Shown here: positions 52,287 through 58,846 of the stretch, in pieces | Layout of the letters: each line of letters opens with the position of its first letter | How positions within the stretch are numbered: the first letter of the stretch is position 1 | Assembly: GCA_024707405.1 (NCBI GenBank) | Contig: JANPZU010000008.1 | Coordinates: 1-64,000, forward strand | DNA: 64,000 nt | From: Luteimonas sp. | GTDB lineage: Bacteria > Pseudomonadota > Gammaproteobacteria > Xanthomonadales > Xanthomonadaceae | Reading direction: 5' to 3' | Position numbers and translations under genes: made by a program | The notes under the pieces: generated by a model | The model's database searches: none | Told to the model about the DNA's origin: nothing | The model's input: the letters and a program-made list of their open reading frames with translations, nothing else

Positions 52287-52624
52287 CTCACAAGAACCAC
52301 CACCTCTCGCCTGACCAATTGCGACCAATTGCGGTCGGATATGGTGCCGCTTACGCCACTGATCGAATCACCGTTGATGGCGCGAAAGTTGGCTACTGCT
52401 ATCGGGAAGAGCCGGACTCTGAATTAGACAGCGGCTGGAGATTTTTCGCTGGTGACGAGTCGCAGGAGTATGCCGACAATCCAGACAATATTGCGCTGTA
52501 CGACATCAACACCATTGCTAACTGCGATCCAAGCATCACAGCTATCCTGGAGTCTCCCGCTGGATCAGCCTATGAGCGTGATGACACAGGCCAGCTTGTT
52601 GCGGTATACGACAGTGAGGCATAA
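52283..52624 (+). CDS. Cassette 79: DUF2185/Imm33-like immunity protein
   Basis: 113 residues, soluble. GAKVGYCYREEPDSELDSGW followed by FFAGDESQEYADNPDN and NCDPSITAILESP is the DUF2185 (immunity protein Imm33-like) pattern. The start codon overlaps R' of attC78 (GTTATGC), so translation initiation depends entirely on attC sequence. Stop is the attC79 TAA, meaning both ends of the gene are set by attC sites. Confidence 0.87.
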   Translation: MPHKNHHLSPDQLRPIAVGYGAAYATDRITVDGAKVGYCYREEPDSELDSGWRFFAGDESQEYADNPDNIALYDINTIANCDPSITAILESPAGSAYERDDTGQLVAVYDSEA

Positions 52625-52678
52625 CAATTCATTCAAGCCGACGCCGCTTCGCGGCGCGGCTTAATTCAGGCGTTAGCA
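52619..52678 (+). repeat. attC79
   Basis: R'' GCATAAC, R' GTTAGCA, class 1 stem. Confidence 0.96.
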
Positions 52679-52681
52679 CCC

Positions 52682-53011
52682 ATGAGAACGCGCAACGTAA
52701 TCCCAAAGATATCCTTGATCATTGTGTTAGCTATCGTTGCCTACGCCCTGCTCTTTATGACCATGGCGCGCCCTGTTCATCAGGACTTCGGCACCAAAAT
52801 TGATTGGGAATGGACTGCGATTTCCGTAGCTCTACCTGTTGCGTTTTTTACAGCATTGGCTATAGGTGTCTGGCGCGCATACTCGAGCAAGGACTATCTT
52901 TGGCTGGCCCTGCAACTGGCATTTTTTCCATTGGCTTGTATCTACACCTTGCTTATCAACAAGGGTGCTAACAATTCATTCAAGCCGACGCCGCTTCGCG
53001 GCGCGGCTTAA
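52682..53011 (+). CDS. Cassette 80: membrane protein with attC-encoded tail
   Basis: 109 residues with three helices (9-27, 45-63, 73-92). The last 13 residues are attC-encoded. No family recognised. Confidence 0.77.
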   Translation: MRTRNVIPKISLIIVLAIVAYALLFMTMARPVHQDFGTKIDWEWTAISVALPVAFFTALAIGVWRAYSSKDYLWLALQLAFFPLACIYTLLINKGANNSFKPTPLRGAA

Positions 53012-53025
53012 TTCAGGCGTTAGGC
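52966..53025 (+). repeat. attC80
   Basis: R'' TGCTAAC, R' GTTAGGC, class 1 stem; translated by the preceding gene. Confidence 0.96.
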
Positions 53026-53030
53026 TGCAC

Positions 53031-53417
53031 ATGAGCACGACCGATACTGCCCCCTCTTTTGCTGAAGTTGTTGCATTCGTTCGTGATTTCTCGGGCATAC
53101 ACAGTAAAAAAGAGATCGCGCCCGGAACACGTCTGGAAGCCGATCTTGGCGTAACAGGAGATGATGGCGATGACCTGCTTCAAGAAGCGGAAAAACGCTT
53201 TGACTCCGCGCTTGTCCGACAAGACGGCTATGTCACAACATTCGGTCTCGCCCCGAACGAATACCTTTTCCACCCAGAGGCACTTGGCCTTCTAGGTATC
53301 GGCGCTATTGTTAGCTTCATACGGGGACAACCCAAGCATGTCGTGCGTGACTTGACTATGGGTGAGCTTCATGACGCAATCCGTCGTAACAGGCGGCTCC
53401 GTATCGGTGCAGCCTAA
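53031..53417 (+). CDS. Cassette 81: DUF1493 family protein
   Basis: 128 residues, soluble. VVAFVRDFSGIHSKKEIAPG, TRLEADLGVTGDDGDDLLQE and AEKRFD match DUF1493, an acyl-carrier-like helical fold. Role unknown; found as solitary genes in many accessory regions. ATG 53031; stop is the attC TAA. Confidence 0.86.
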   Translation: MSTTDTAPSFAEVVAFVRDFSGIHSKKEIAPGTRLEADLGVTGDDGDDLLQEAEKRFDSALVRQDGYVTTFGLAPNEYLFHPEALGLLGIGAIVSFIRGQPKHVVRDLTMGELHDAIRRNRRLRIGAA

Positions 53418-53471
53418 CAATTCATTCAAGCCGACGCCGCTTCGCGGCGCGGCTTAATTCAGGCGTTAGGC
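53412..53471 (+). repeat. attC81
   Basis: R'' GCCTAAC, R' GTTAGGC, class 1 stem. Confidence 0.96.
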
Positions 53472-53474
53472 AGC

Positions 53475-53783
53475 ATGAGAAAGATCAGCCTCGCTTTAGC
53501 CACGCTGTCCTATCTCCTGCCAATCGTGCTCTTTCTTTGGTTGCGATCCGCAATCGAGCCTCTACACGGCATGTTCGTCTTAGCCATGCTTGCTGGTGTG
53601 CTCGTACTTACTCTGGCCGCTTCCGCAATTGCCACTGCTCTACGGGTATCGGCTCAGAGAGATCTTTCGCCAAGCCTGCCCAGGTCATCCGTTCGCTATC
53701 GTCTTGAGCTGCTGTTCGCGGCAGCGCCAATGACATTGGCTGCCATGCTTGGATTGGCCGTATTCTTGGGGCATGCTGCCTAA
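53475..53783 (+). CDS. Cassette 82: membrane protein
   Basis: 102 residues with three helices (6-23, 32-56, 80-99). No family recognised. Stop is the attC TAA. Confidence 0.78.
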   Translation: MRKISLALATLSYLLPIVLFLWLRSAIEPLHGMFVLAMLAGVLVLTLAASAIATALRVSAQRDLSPSLPRSSVRYRLELLFAAAPMTLAAMLGLAVFLGHAA

Positions 53784-53846
53784 CAATTCATTCAAGCCGA
53801 ACTTGTCCGCTAGCGCGGCCAAGTCGGCTTAATTCAGGCGTTAGCC
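53778..53846 (+). repeat. attC82, extended 69-bp form
   Basis: R'' GCCTAAC, R' GTTAGCC. Outer stem AAGCCG/CGGCTT kept; inner arms ACTTG/CAAGT enclose a secondary CCGC/GCGG hairpin. Confidence 0.93.
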
Positions 53847-53861
53847 ATCAATTGAAATGTC

Positions 53862-54326
53862 ATGACGCGTGAAGAAGCTGCCGATCTGCTAGCCCGAGCA
53901 ATTAGGTTTTTTTTGCTCCGTGACTCTCAGCTCCTTGAACTTGGCGTCAGTGAGCGCGCCATAGCGTTCCGGTTAGCTCTCTACATGTCTCGCTCTCGGC
54001 TCATCCGCCCGCCCCTGACGATCGATTGTGAGTACAACCGGCATCTCGGAGACAGAAAAAAGCTCAACTTGCCACCTCGCCGGCGCCCGAACGGAGAGCC
54101 GAGACCGAGCGATGTTTCCCCGGACATACTGGTGCACCAGCGCAACTCAGACGACCACAACCTGCTGGCCCTGGAGCTAAAGAAGCCTGGCGAGGCCATT
54201 GCCCGTGATGAAACTAAGCTACGCGCGTTTCGTACTCAGCTTGGCTACGCGCATGCTGCTCACGTCATACTTGGCAGAGCCGCTACTGGAGCCATCGTCC
54301 GTGAGGTTATCTGGGTTGATGGCTAA
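53862..54326 (+). CDS. Cassette 83: PD-(D/E)XK-like putative nuclease
   Basis: 154 residues, soluble. CEYNRHLGDRKKLNLPP with VSPDILVHQR and LLALELKK gives the classic E...PD...ExK order of the restriction-endonuclease-like fold (PD about residue 88, ELKK about 106). C-terminal helix-strand HAAHVILGR supports the fold. Many solitary homologues occur in bacteria with unknown targets. Stop is the attC TAA. Confidence 0.82.
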   Translation: MTREEAADLLARAIRFFLLRDSQLLELGVSERAIAFRLALYMSRSRLIRPPLTIDCEYNRHLGDRKKLNLPPRRRPNGEPRPSDVSPDILVHQRNSDDHNLLALELKKPGEAIARDETKLRAFRTQLGYAHAAHVILGRAATGAIVREVIWVDG

Positions 54327-54380
54327 CAATTCATTCAAGCCGACGCCGCTTCGCGGCGCGGCTTAATTCAGGCGTTAGCT
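54321..54380 (+). repeat. attC83
   Basis: R'' GGCTAAC, R' GTTAGCT, class 1 stem. Confidence 0.96.
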
Positions 54381-54390
54381 GCCAAGTCCA

Positions 54391-55053
54391 ATGACTCGCA
54401 TCTTCATCGAAGACGACTACGATAGCTTCGCTGACTTTCACGACAAAGATTGGCTTTTGAAGCAATTCGAACTAACAAAGGGAACTCGAATTGAGGCTCA
54501 ACTTTCAGCGTTCGGTGCTGCCTGGTGGGGACACGCCAGAGCATTCTTTCTGCCTTGGCTATTTATCGGCTCAATCCATGATCTGATGACACAGAACTTC
54601 CATGTCAGAAATTCGACCAAGCAAGAGCTATGGGACGAGTATCTTAAAGTTCACGGATTCAAAGCAGCACTATGGAAACTAGCTGAGAACTCTTACTGTG
54701 GACTCTACTACGCATATGAGCTCTTAATAGTTGACGTTATTAACACAGAACTAGAGCAACCAACTAGAGTTACTAATCGCGACTTCAACCAAAAAATTTC
54801 ATCTCACTTCGGCCAAAGTATAGGTAGCCGCCTATGGAACGACCCACATATCTCGACAGCCAGAGAGGTTCGGAATTGCCTCGTTCACAACGGCGGCATA
54901 GCTAGTCAAAAGCTGCTAGGTATGCAGGAACTTCCTATGATCGACAACCATCGAATAATGATCTCCGCAAGTGACACACGAGAGCTGTATTCCACGCTCA
55001 AGGATAGAGTTCAATTGCTAGTCGAGCAGGAAACAGGCCAGCTTGGCAGCTAA
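54391..55053 (+). CDS. Cassette 84: HEPN-domain protein
   Basis: 220 residues, helical and soluble. The segment TAREVRNCLVHNGG carries the HEPN motif (R-N-x-x-x-H, RNCLVH at about 160-165) of RNase-type HEPN proteins. These act in abortive infection or toxin systems, usually with a partner antitoxin; none is in this cassette. AT-rich codon use points to foreign origin. Stop is the attC TAA. Confidence 0.82.
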   Translation: MTRIFIEDDYDSFADFHDKDWLLKQFELTKGTRIEAQLSAFGAAWWGHARAFFLPWLFIGSIHDLMTQNFHVRNSTKQELWDEYLKVHGFKAALWKLAENSYCGLYYAYELLIVDVINTELEQPTRVTNRDFNQKISSHFGQSIGSRLWNDPHISTAREVRNCLVHNGGIASQKLLGMQELPMIDNHRIMISASDTRELYSTLKDRVQLLVEQETGQLGS

Positions 55054-55107
55054 CAATTCATTCAAGCCGACGCCGCTTCGCGGCGCGGCTTAATTCAGGC
55101 GTTAGCT
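55048..55107 (+). repeat. attC84
   Basis: R'' AGCTAAC, R' GTTAGCT, class 1 stem. Confidence 0.96.
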
Positions 55108-55111
55108 CCTA

Positions 55112-55480
55112 ATGCGAACCTTGACTAACGCCGGTACTCTTTTCGCTCTTCTATTCGCATTCGTCTTTGCGCAAGCTTACTGGCTTGGTCGTGTCAACTT
55201 TGACCTGACTGACCTTAGAGAGTTGCTAGTACCGCTTCTGGCTGGACTCACTGTCGGTGGGTTTGCTTCAATCTCATTCTTTACCGGCGCTCGCCTAGCC
55301 GGCCAAGATCGTTCCGTTGCCGCGGTTGCCTTAATGGCATTTGTGCTTTTCATGCTATTCAACCTGTCAAATAAACTGTTCTTGCCAGGCTTTTGGTCAC
55401 CGACTATGTTTATTTCAGCCATTGCATTTCTGTTTGGCTTTAAAAGACCATGGTTTCGGCCAAGGGAATGGCGGAGCTAA
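55112..55480 (+). CDS. Cassette 85: four-helix membrane protein
   Basis: 122 residues with helices at about 7-25, 38-60, 68-87 and 97-110, and a charged Trp/Arg end (KRPWFRPREWRS). No family recognised. Stop is the attC TAA. Confidence 0.78.
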   Translation: MRTLTNAGTLFALLFAFVFAQAYWLGRVNFDLTDLRELLVPLLAGLTVGGFASISFFTGARLAGQDRSVAAVALMAFVLFMLFNLSNKLFLPGFWSPTMFISAIAFLFGFKRPWFRPREWRS

Positions 55481-55534
55481 CAATTCATTCAAGCCGACGC
55501 CGCTTCGCGGCGCGGCTTAATTCAGGCGTTAGGC
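55475..55534 (+). repeat. attC85
   Basis: R'' AGCTAAC, R' GTTAGGC, class 1 stem. Confidence 0.96.
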
Positions 55535-55538
55535 ACCC

Positions 55539-55994
55539 TTGAAAGAGCAATCGGCCACTGAAGAACTAGACACCTGCAACTACCTCTACTTGGAGGCGGT
55601 ATCGGAGCCGCATGCCAACGGACTCCGCCTTGTCCTGAGTGAGGGGATTGTTTCGGACAAAACGGAAACACTGACCATCGGTGACGCGGAGATCCCAGAC
55701 GTTCGTCCTGTTGAGGTAACAGATTCCTCAAGATGGTTTGAGGTCGTGTGGGACACGTACATTAGCTATTCTGTCCGCAATGAATCTTACTGCTCGTGGG
55801 ACAAGAATGAGGAGTGGTCGGGCAATGCATTTCGCGTGTACACGAAATCCATGTTCCTCGACTTCGTGTCTAGCAGCACCTTCGCTAGCGACGACTACCC
55901 TGGGCCTTTTGTTCACTATGAGATCGTCTGTTCAGACCACATCATTGACGTTGCCTCAGAGCATCCGCCGACAGTTCGTCGTGTGGGTGCCTAA
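55539..55994 (+). CDS. Cassette 86: conserved hypothetical protein
   Basis: 151 residues, TTG start 4 bp after R'. Soluble. SRWFEVVWDTYISYSVRNES and FRVYTKSMFLDFVSSSTFAS with HYEIVCSDHIIDV are distinctive and I have the impression of a widespread uncharacterised family. Immunity-like in size and solubility. Stop is the attC TAA. Confidence 0.8.
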   Translation: MKEQSATEELDTCNYLYLEAVSEPHANGLRLVLSEGIVSDKTETLTIGDAEIPDVRPVEVTDSSRWFEVVWDTYISYSVRNESYCSWDKNEEWSGNAFRVYTKSMFLDFVSSSTFASDDYPGPFVHYEIVCSDHIIDVASEHPPTVRRVGA

Positions 55995-56048
55995 CAATTC
56001 ATTCAAGCCGACGCCGCTTCGCGGCGCGGCTTAATTCAGGCGTTATGC
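55989..56048 (+). repeat. attC86
   Basis: R'' GCCTAAC, R' GTTATGC, class 1 stem. Confidence 0.96.
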
Positions 56049-56321
56049 GTGGTCTTCGGTCGTGTGTAGCTGTGTCAACGCCAACTTGTGACACTTTGGC
56101 AATTTGCGTCGCGCCTCGTTCTAGGCTTCGCCAAACATCGTGACGCACCGCCCGGCAACCGGACAGAGAATTGCTATCGGATGGGCGGTGCCGCGAGCTT
56201 CGGTGTTATCCCAAGCGCGTGGCCACTCATTGCCCAGGCTTTCATCTGCTGGCTCTCGCATCCCGATTGGCGCGGGCGTAAGATCACTTCAGCTTGCAGG
56301 GCTCACCGACTGACGGGCGCT
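56043..56321 (+). other. Cassette 87, noncoding family E copy 3
   Basis: Appears identical to copy 1 at 37874, 18 kb away. Confidence 0.78.
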
Positions 56322-56381
56322 GCATAACAACTCATTCAAGCCGACGCCGCTTCGCGGCGCGGCTTAATTCAGGCGTTAGGC
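56322..56381 (+). repeat. attC87
   Basis: R'' GCATAAC, R' GTTAGGC, class 1 stem, left arm AACTCATTC. Confidence 0.96.
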
Positions 56382-56395
56382 CTGCAACGATAATC

Positions 56396-56731
56396 ATGAG
56401 CACTCTGATCAGTTCAATCTTTCTGCTGTCTCTCGTCGCAATGGTGCTCGTCTATCCCATGTACTTCATTAGCCTGTCCGCCTTCGGGAAGATCATGGTG
56501 CGGGATCATTCCGACTTAGTTGGGCAAAAGTGTCTCAGTCTCCGTGACTCCTACAAGTTTCTACAATTAGTGAAGACTGGCCGGCTTGGCGATCGCCAGA
56601 TTTCACCTGATGCGGCTCGCGCCCATTCAAGCGCCAAAAGGCTCCTGTATATTGGCATGTCGCTGTTCATGGTTGTCCTGCTTATTGTCCTTGCCGATTC
56701 TGTTGTCAGCAAAAGTGGCATGCAGGCCTAA
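56396..56731 (+). CDS. Cassette 88: membrane protein (copy 2 of cassette 49)
   Basis: 111 residues, apparently identical to the gene at 38958, including the 10-base leader. Stop is the attC TAA. Confidence 0.82.
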   Translation: MSTLISSIFLLSLVAMVLVYPMYFISLSAFGKIMVRDHSDLVGQKCLSLRDSYKFLQLVKTGRLGDRQISPDAARAHSSAKRLLYIGMSLFMVVLLIVLADSVVSKSGMQA

Positions 56732-56785
56732 CAATTCATTCAAGCCGACGCCGCTTCGCGGCGCGGCTTAATTCAGGCGTTAGGC
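56726..56785 (+). repeat. attC88
   Basis: R'' GCCTAAC, R' GTTAGGC, class 1 stem. Confidence 0.96.
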
Positions 56786-56788
56786 CTC

Positions 56789-57082
56789 ATGGATCAGCTA
56801 AGTCGCTTACGGAACTGGTACGCCGCTCAATGCGACGGCGACTGGGAGCATTCGCATGGCATCAAGATCGACACGCTGGACAACCCTGGTTGGTTGCTTA
56901 GCGTTGACCTTGTTGACACTGATCTCCATGGCAAGGCCTTCCAGTCAATACATCGCGGCGACTCAGAGGACGATGTAGATTGGCTTCATTGCAAGGTTGA
57001 GTCTGGAAAGTTTGAGGCGGCCGGAAGCGTGCCAAATCTCCCGGACATGCTAGAGGCGTTCTTGGTGTGGGCGGGCCATTGA
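56789..57082 (+). CDS. Cassette 89: immunity protein 53 family
   Basis: 97 residues, soluble. LRNWYAAQCDGDWEHSHGIK, IDTLDNPGWLLSVDL and the final FLVWAGH match Imm53, small immunity proteins of polymorphic toxin systems. No toxin is encoded nearby. The stop codon lies one base before the IS element, and the cassette's own attC is missing. Confidence 0.88.
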   Translation: MDQLSRLRNWYAAQCDGDWEHSHGIKIDTLDNPGWLLSVDLVDTDLHGKAFQSIHRGDSEDDVDWLHCKVESGKFEAAGSVPNLPDMLEAFLVWAGH

Positions 57083-57145
57083 GGGGTTCACCCCCGCTAG
57101 CACGGACACTTCAGTTAAGCCCCATCATGGGGCAGGAGGAGTGTC

Positions 57146-57432
57146 ATGCCACAGCGGAAGAAGTACAGCGAAGAGTTCAAGCGTGAGGCCGTCGGCCTGA
57201 CCCGTTTGCCTGGTGCGAAGGTGTCCCAGATCGCACGTGACCTGGGGATACGGGCCAACCAGATCCATCGTTGGCGCAGGGAGTTGGAGGCCGGAGGCAA
57301 GAAGGCCTTCCCCGGCAACGGCGCCGCACGCGACCAGGAATTGCTGGCCCTGAAGATGGAGCTGGCGCGGGTCAAGAAGGAACGGGATTTTTGCGCGATG
57401 CGGCGGCGTTCTTCGCCAAGGAATCGTCTTGA
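57146..57432 (+). pseudogene. IS3-family transposase OrfA, frameshifted
   Basis: Helix-turn-helix OrfA (RKKYSEEFKREAVGL, VSQIARDLGIRANQIHRWRR) of about 95 residues. Within the T5 run at 57388-57392 the frame is lost: the family ending [14 protein letters not shown] reads in the -1 frame up to TGA 57430-57432. One T more would restore it. The frame relation to orfB is then the normal -1, so the break is probably a mutation and not the programmed shift. Confidence 0.8.
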
Positions 57433-58289
57433 GGTACGAGGCGATCCGACGCCACCGCGACCAGTACCCGGTCAGGCTGATGTGCCGATGCCTGAAGGTC
57501 TCGCCCAGCGGGTTCCACGGCTGGTGCAGTCGCACCCCCAGTGCCCGGACGCTGGACAATCTCCGGTTGCTCGGCAAGATCAGGGAACGCCATGCTGCAA
57601 GTGATGGCGTCATGGGTGCCGGACGCATACACGAGGCGCTGGGCTATGAAGGCGAGACGGCCAGCCTCAATCGCATTGCCCGACTGATGGCGGCCGATGG
57701 TCTGGCGGGCGTGCCGCAGCGACGCCGTTGGCGGCACAAGCCTTCCGGCGTCCGTCCTGCACATGTCCGCAACCAACTGGCCCGGGACTTCACCGCCCAC
57801 GAGCCCAACACCAAGTGGGTGGTCGACATCACCTACATCCGCACCGGCGAGGGTTGGCTGTATCTGTGTGCAGTCGTCGACCTGTACGCGGGCAAGGTGG
57901 TCGGCTGGTCGATGTCGCCGGTGCAGGATCGGCACCTGGTGCTCAAGGCGGTGATGATGGCCTGCTGGCAACGTCCCGACCGCAGCGAAGTCATCCTGCA
58001 CTCCGATCGGGGCACGCAGTTCACCAGCGCCGAATACCAGCAGTTCCTGAAGGACCACCGCATCGTCAGCAGCATGAGTGACGTCGGCCACTGCGGCGAC
58101 AACGCAGCGGTCGAGGGCTTCTTCGGCAAGCTCAAGCGGGAGCGAGTGCACCGACGTCGCTACCTGACCCTGGCCGAAGCCAGGAGCGATGTGTTCGACT
58201 ACATCGAGCGGTTCCACAACCCGCTCATCCAGCGAAGGCTTGACGCTCGGGATCAGGTCTTCAGACTCTTAACCCAACAGTCCGTGTAA
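57429..58289 (+). CDS. IS3-family transposase OrfB
   Basis: 286 residues with the HTH_21 region ([20 protein letters not shown]) and the rve integrase core with DDE residues: [18 protein letters not shown] and [14 protein letters not shown]. Starts with TTG overlapping the orfA stop, the usual IS3 arrangement in which OrfAB is made by -1 frameshifting. With orfA broken, full transposase is unlikely. Confidence 0.93.
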   Translation: MRYEAIRRHRDQYPVRLMCRCLKVSPSGFHGWCSRTPSARTLDNLRLLGKIRERHAASDGVMGAGRIHEALGYEGETASLNRIARLMAADGLAGVPQRRRWRHKPSGVRPAHVRNQLARDFTAHEPNTKWVVDITYIRTGEGWLYLCAVVDLYAGKVVGWSMSPVQDRHLVLKAVMMACWQRPDRSEVILHSDRGTQFTSAEYQQFLKDHRIVSSMSDVGHCGDNAAVEGFFGKLKRERVHRRRYLTLAEARSDVFDYIERFHNPLIQRRLDARDQVFRLLTQQSV

Positions 58290-58303
58290 ACGGGGGTGAA
58301 CCC

Positions 58304-58565
58304 GATCGACATTCTTCCAATAGGGTTCATGCCTCACCCGGGCGACTGTCTTACCGTGGCTAATTTTCGTCAACTAGCTATTGACAATCCGCATGCAGAG
58401 AATTTCATTCTGACAGGCGTGACCGGCTTTAAGATACTTCCTGACGGCAGCAACGCTCAGCGTACACAACAAGCAATCGGCACCTACATATTGGAGGATA
58501 AGCATGAAATTTGGCTTCTTCTTCATCCCGAAGGCCAGTGGCCAGCCCATTGGTTTGGTGCCTAA
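58304..58565 (+). pseudogene. Cassette 90: 5'-truncated hypothetical gene
   Basis: Open frame entering from the IS; first internal ATG is 58329. PHPGDCLTVANFRQLAIDNP and EIWLLLHPEGQWPAHWFG are not recognised. The cassette's 3' end GGTGCCTAA predicts a 5' end TTAGGCACC, which is absent (the cassette before the IS starts TTAGGCCTC), so this is a different cassette that lost its 5' part. Stop is the attC TAA. Confidence 0.72.
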
Positions 58566-58624
58566 CAATTCATTCAAGCCGACGCCGCTTCGCGGCGCGG
58601 CGCGGCTTAATACAGGCGTTATGC
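58560..58624 (+). repeat. attC89, 65-bp form, last site of the array
   Basis: R'' GCCTAAC, R' GTTATGC. Class 1 with an extra GGCGC in the right arm (GCGGCGCGGCGCGG) and right arm AATACAGGC. Confidence 0.94.
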
Positions 58625-58846
58625 GTGGAATGGCCTTTAGGAGCTGTCGTAGCTTCATTTGATTGCTCCGCTTACCAGCGTCGCCAGTCTCGCTTTCGTC
58701 CAGCATCTTAGGCGCAAGCATTTCGACCGGACTGTCTCCGCTACCATCCAGTCGGCGCCAACGGACTCCGGTGGCTTTGGTTCCGGGCCACTCTCTTCCC
58801 CGTCCTTCCGTGCCGTGGCTATCGCATCCCTGCTTTGCCGAGCGCA
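58619..58846 (+). other. Truncated noncoding family D copy 7
   Basis: Family D sequence (TTATGCGTGGAATGGC, GGCGCCAACGGACT) to about TTTGCCGAGCGCAAG, where similarity to the other copies stops. The 3' end with GCATAAC and its attC is absent. Marks the right boundary of the array. Confidence 0.75.

Larger units (their letters stand above)
57084..58303 (+). mobile_element. IS3-family insertion sequence
   Basis: About 1.22 kb. Terminal inverted repeats GGGTTCACCCCCGCTAGCAC at the left and, as complement, GGGTTCACCCCCGTTTACAC at the right. It carries orfA and orfB in the usual IS3 order. No direct target repeat is seen next to the ends (GAG against GAT), consistent with a later deletion. GC content resembles the core genome. 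Confidence 0.9.
18510..58846 (+). mobile_element. Integron gene-cassette array without integrase (CALIN-like)
   Basis: Eighty-nine attC sites plus one divergent site, all with R'' to R' on the + strand, separate about 90 cassettes. Typical attC is 60 bp: R'' (xxxTAAC), AATTCATTC, AAGCCG, an unpaired A, inner stem, TTC loop, then CGGCTT, AATTCAGGC and R' (GTTAxxx). Inner-stem classes used below are: class 1 CGCCGC/GCGGCG, class 2 TGCCGC/GCGGCA, class 3 CGCCAC/GTGGCG, class 4 ACCCGC/GCGGGT, and a 116-bp long class. Cassette 5' ends (TTAGxx...) are complementary to their own 3' ends, confirming the boundaries. No tyrosine recombinase of IntI type is encoded in the window. Cassette genes have visibly lower GC than the flanks. 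The array separates pfp from hppA-ppa. Confidence 0.96.

Noticed and set aside
19584..57082. Toxin-antitoxin pairs within cassettes
   Set aside because: Every coding cassette appears to hold a single gene; no two-gene operon with a recognisable toxin or antitoxin family was seen.
57078..58310. Target-site duplication of the IS3 element
   Set aside because: The 3-5 bases on both sides do not match; a later deletion or different end position would explain it, so none is annotated.
18510..58624. CRISPR array
   Set aside because: Repeats are 60-bp hairpins separated by 230-900 bp units that mostly carry genes, with R box pairs; this is attC architecture and there are no cas genes.
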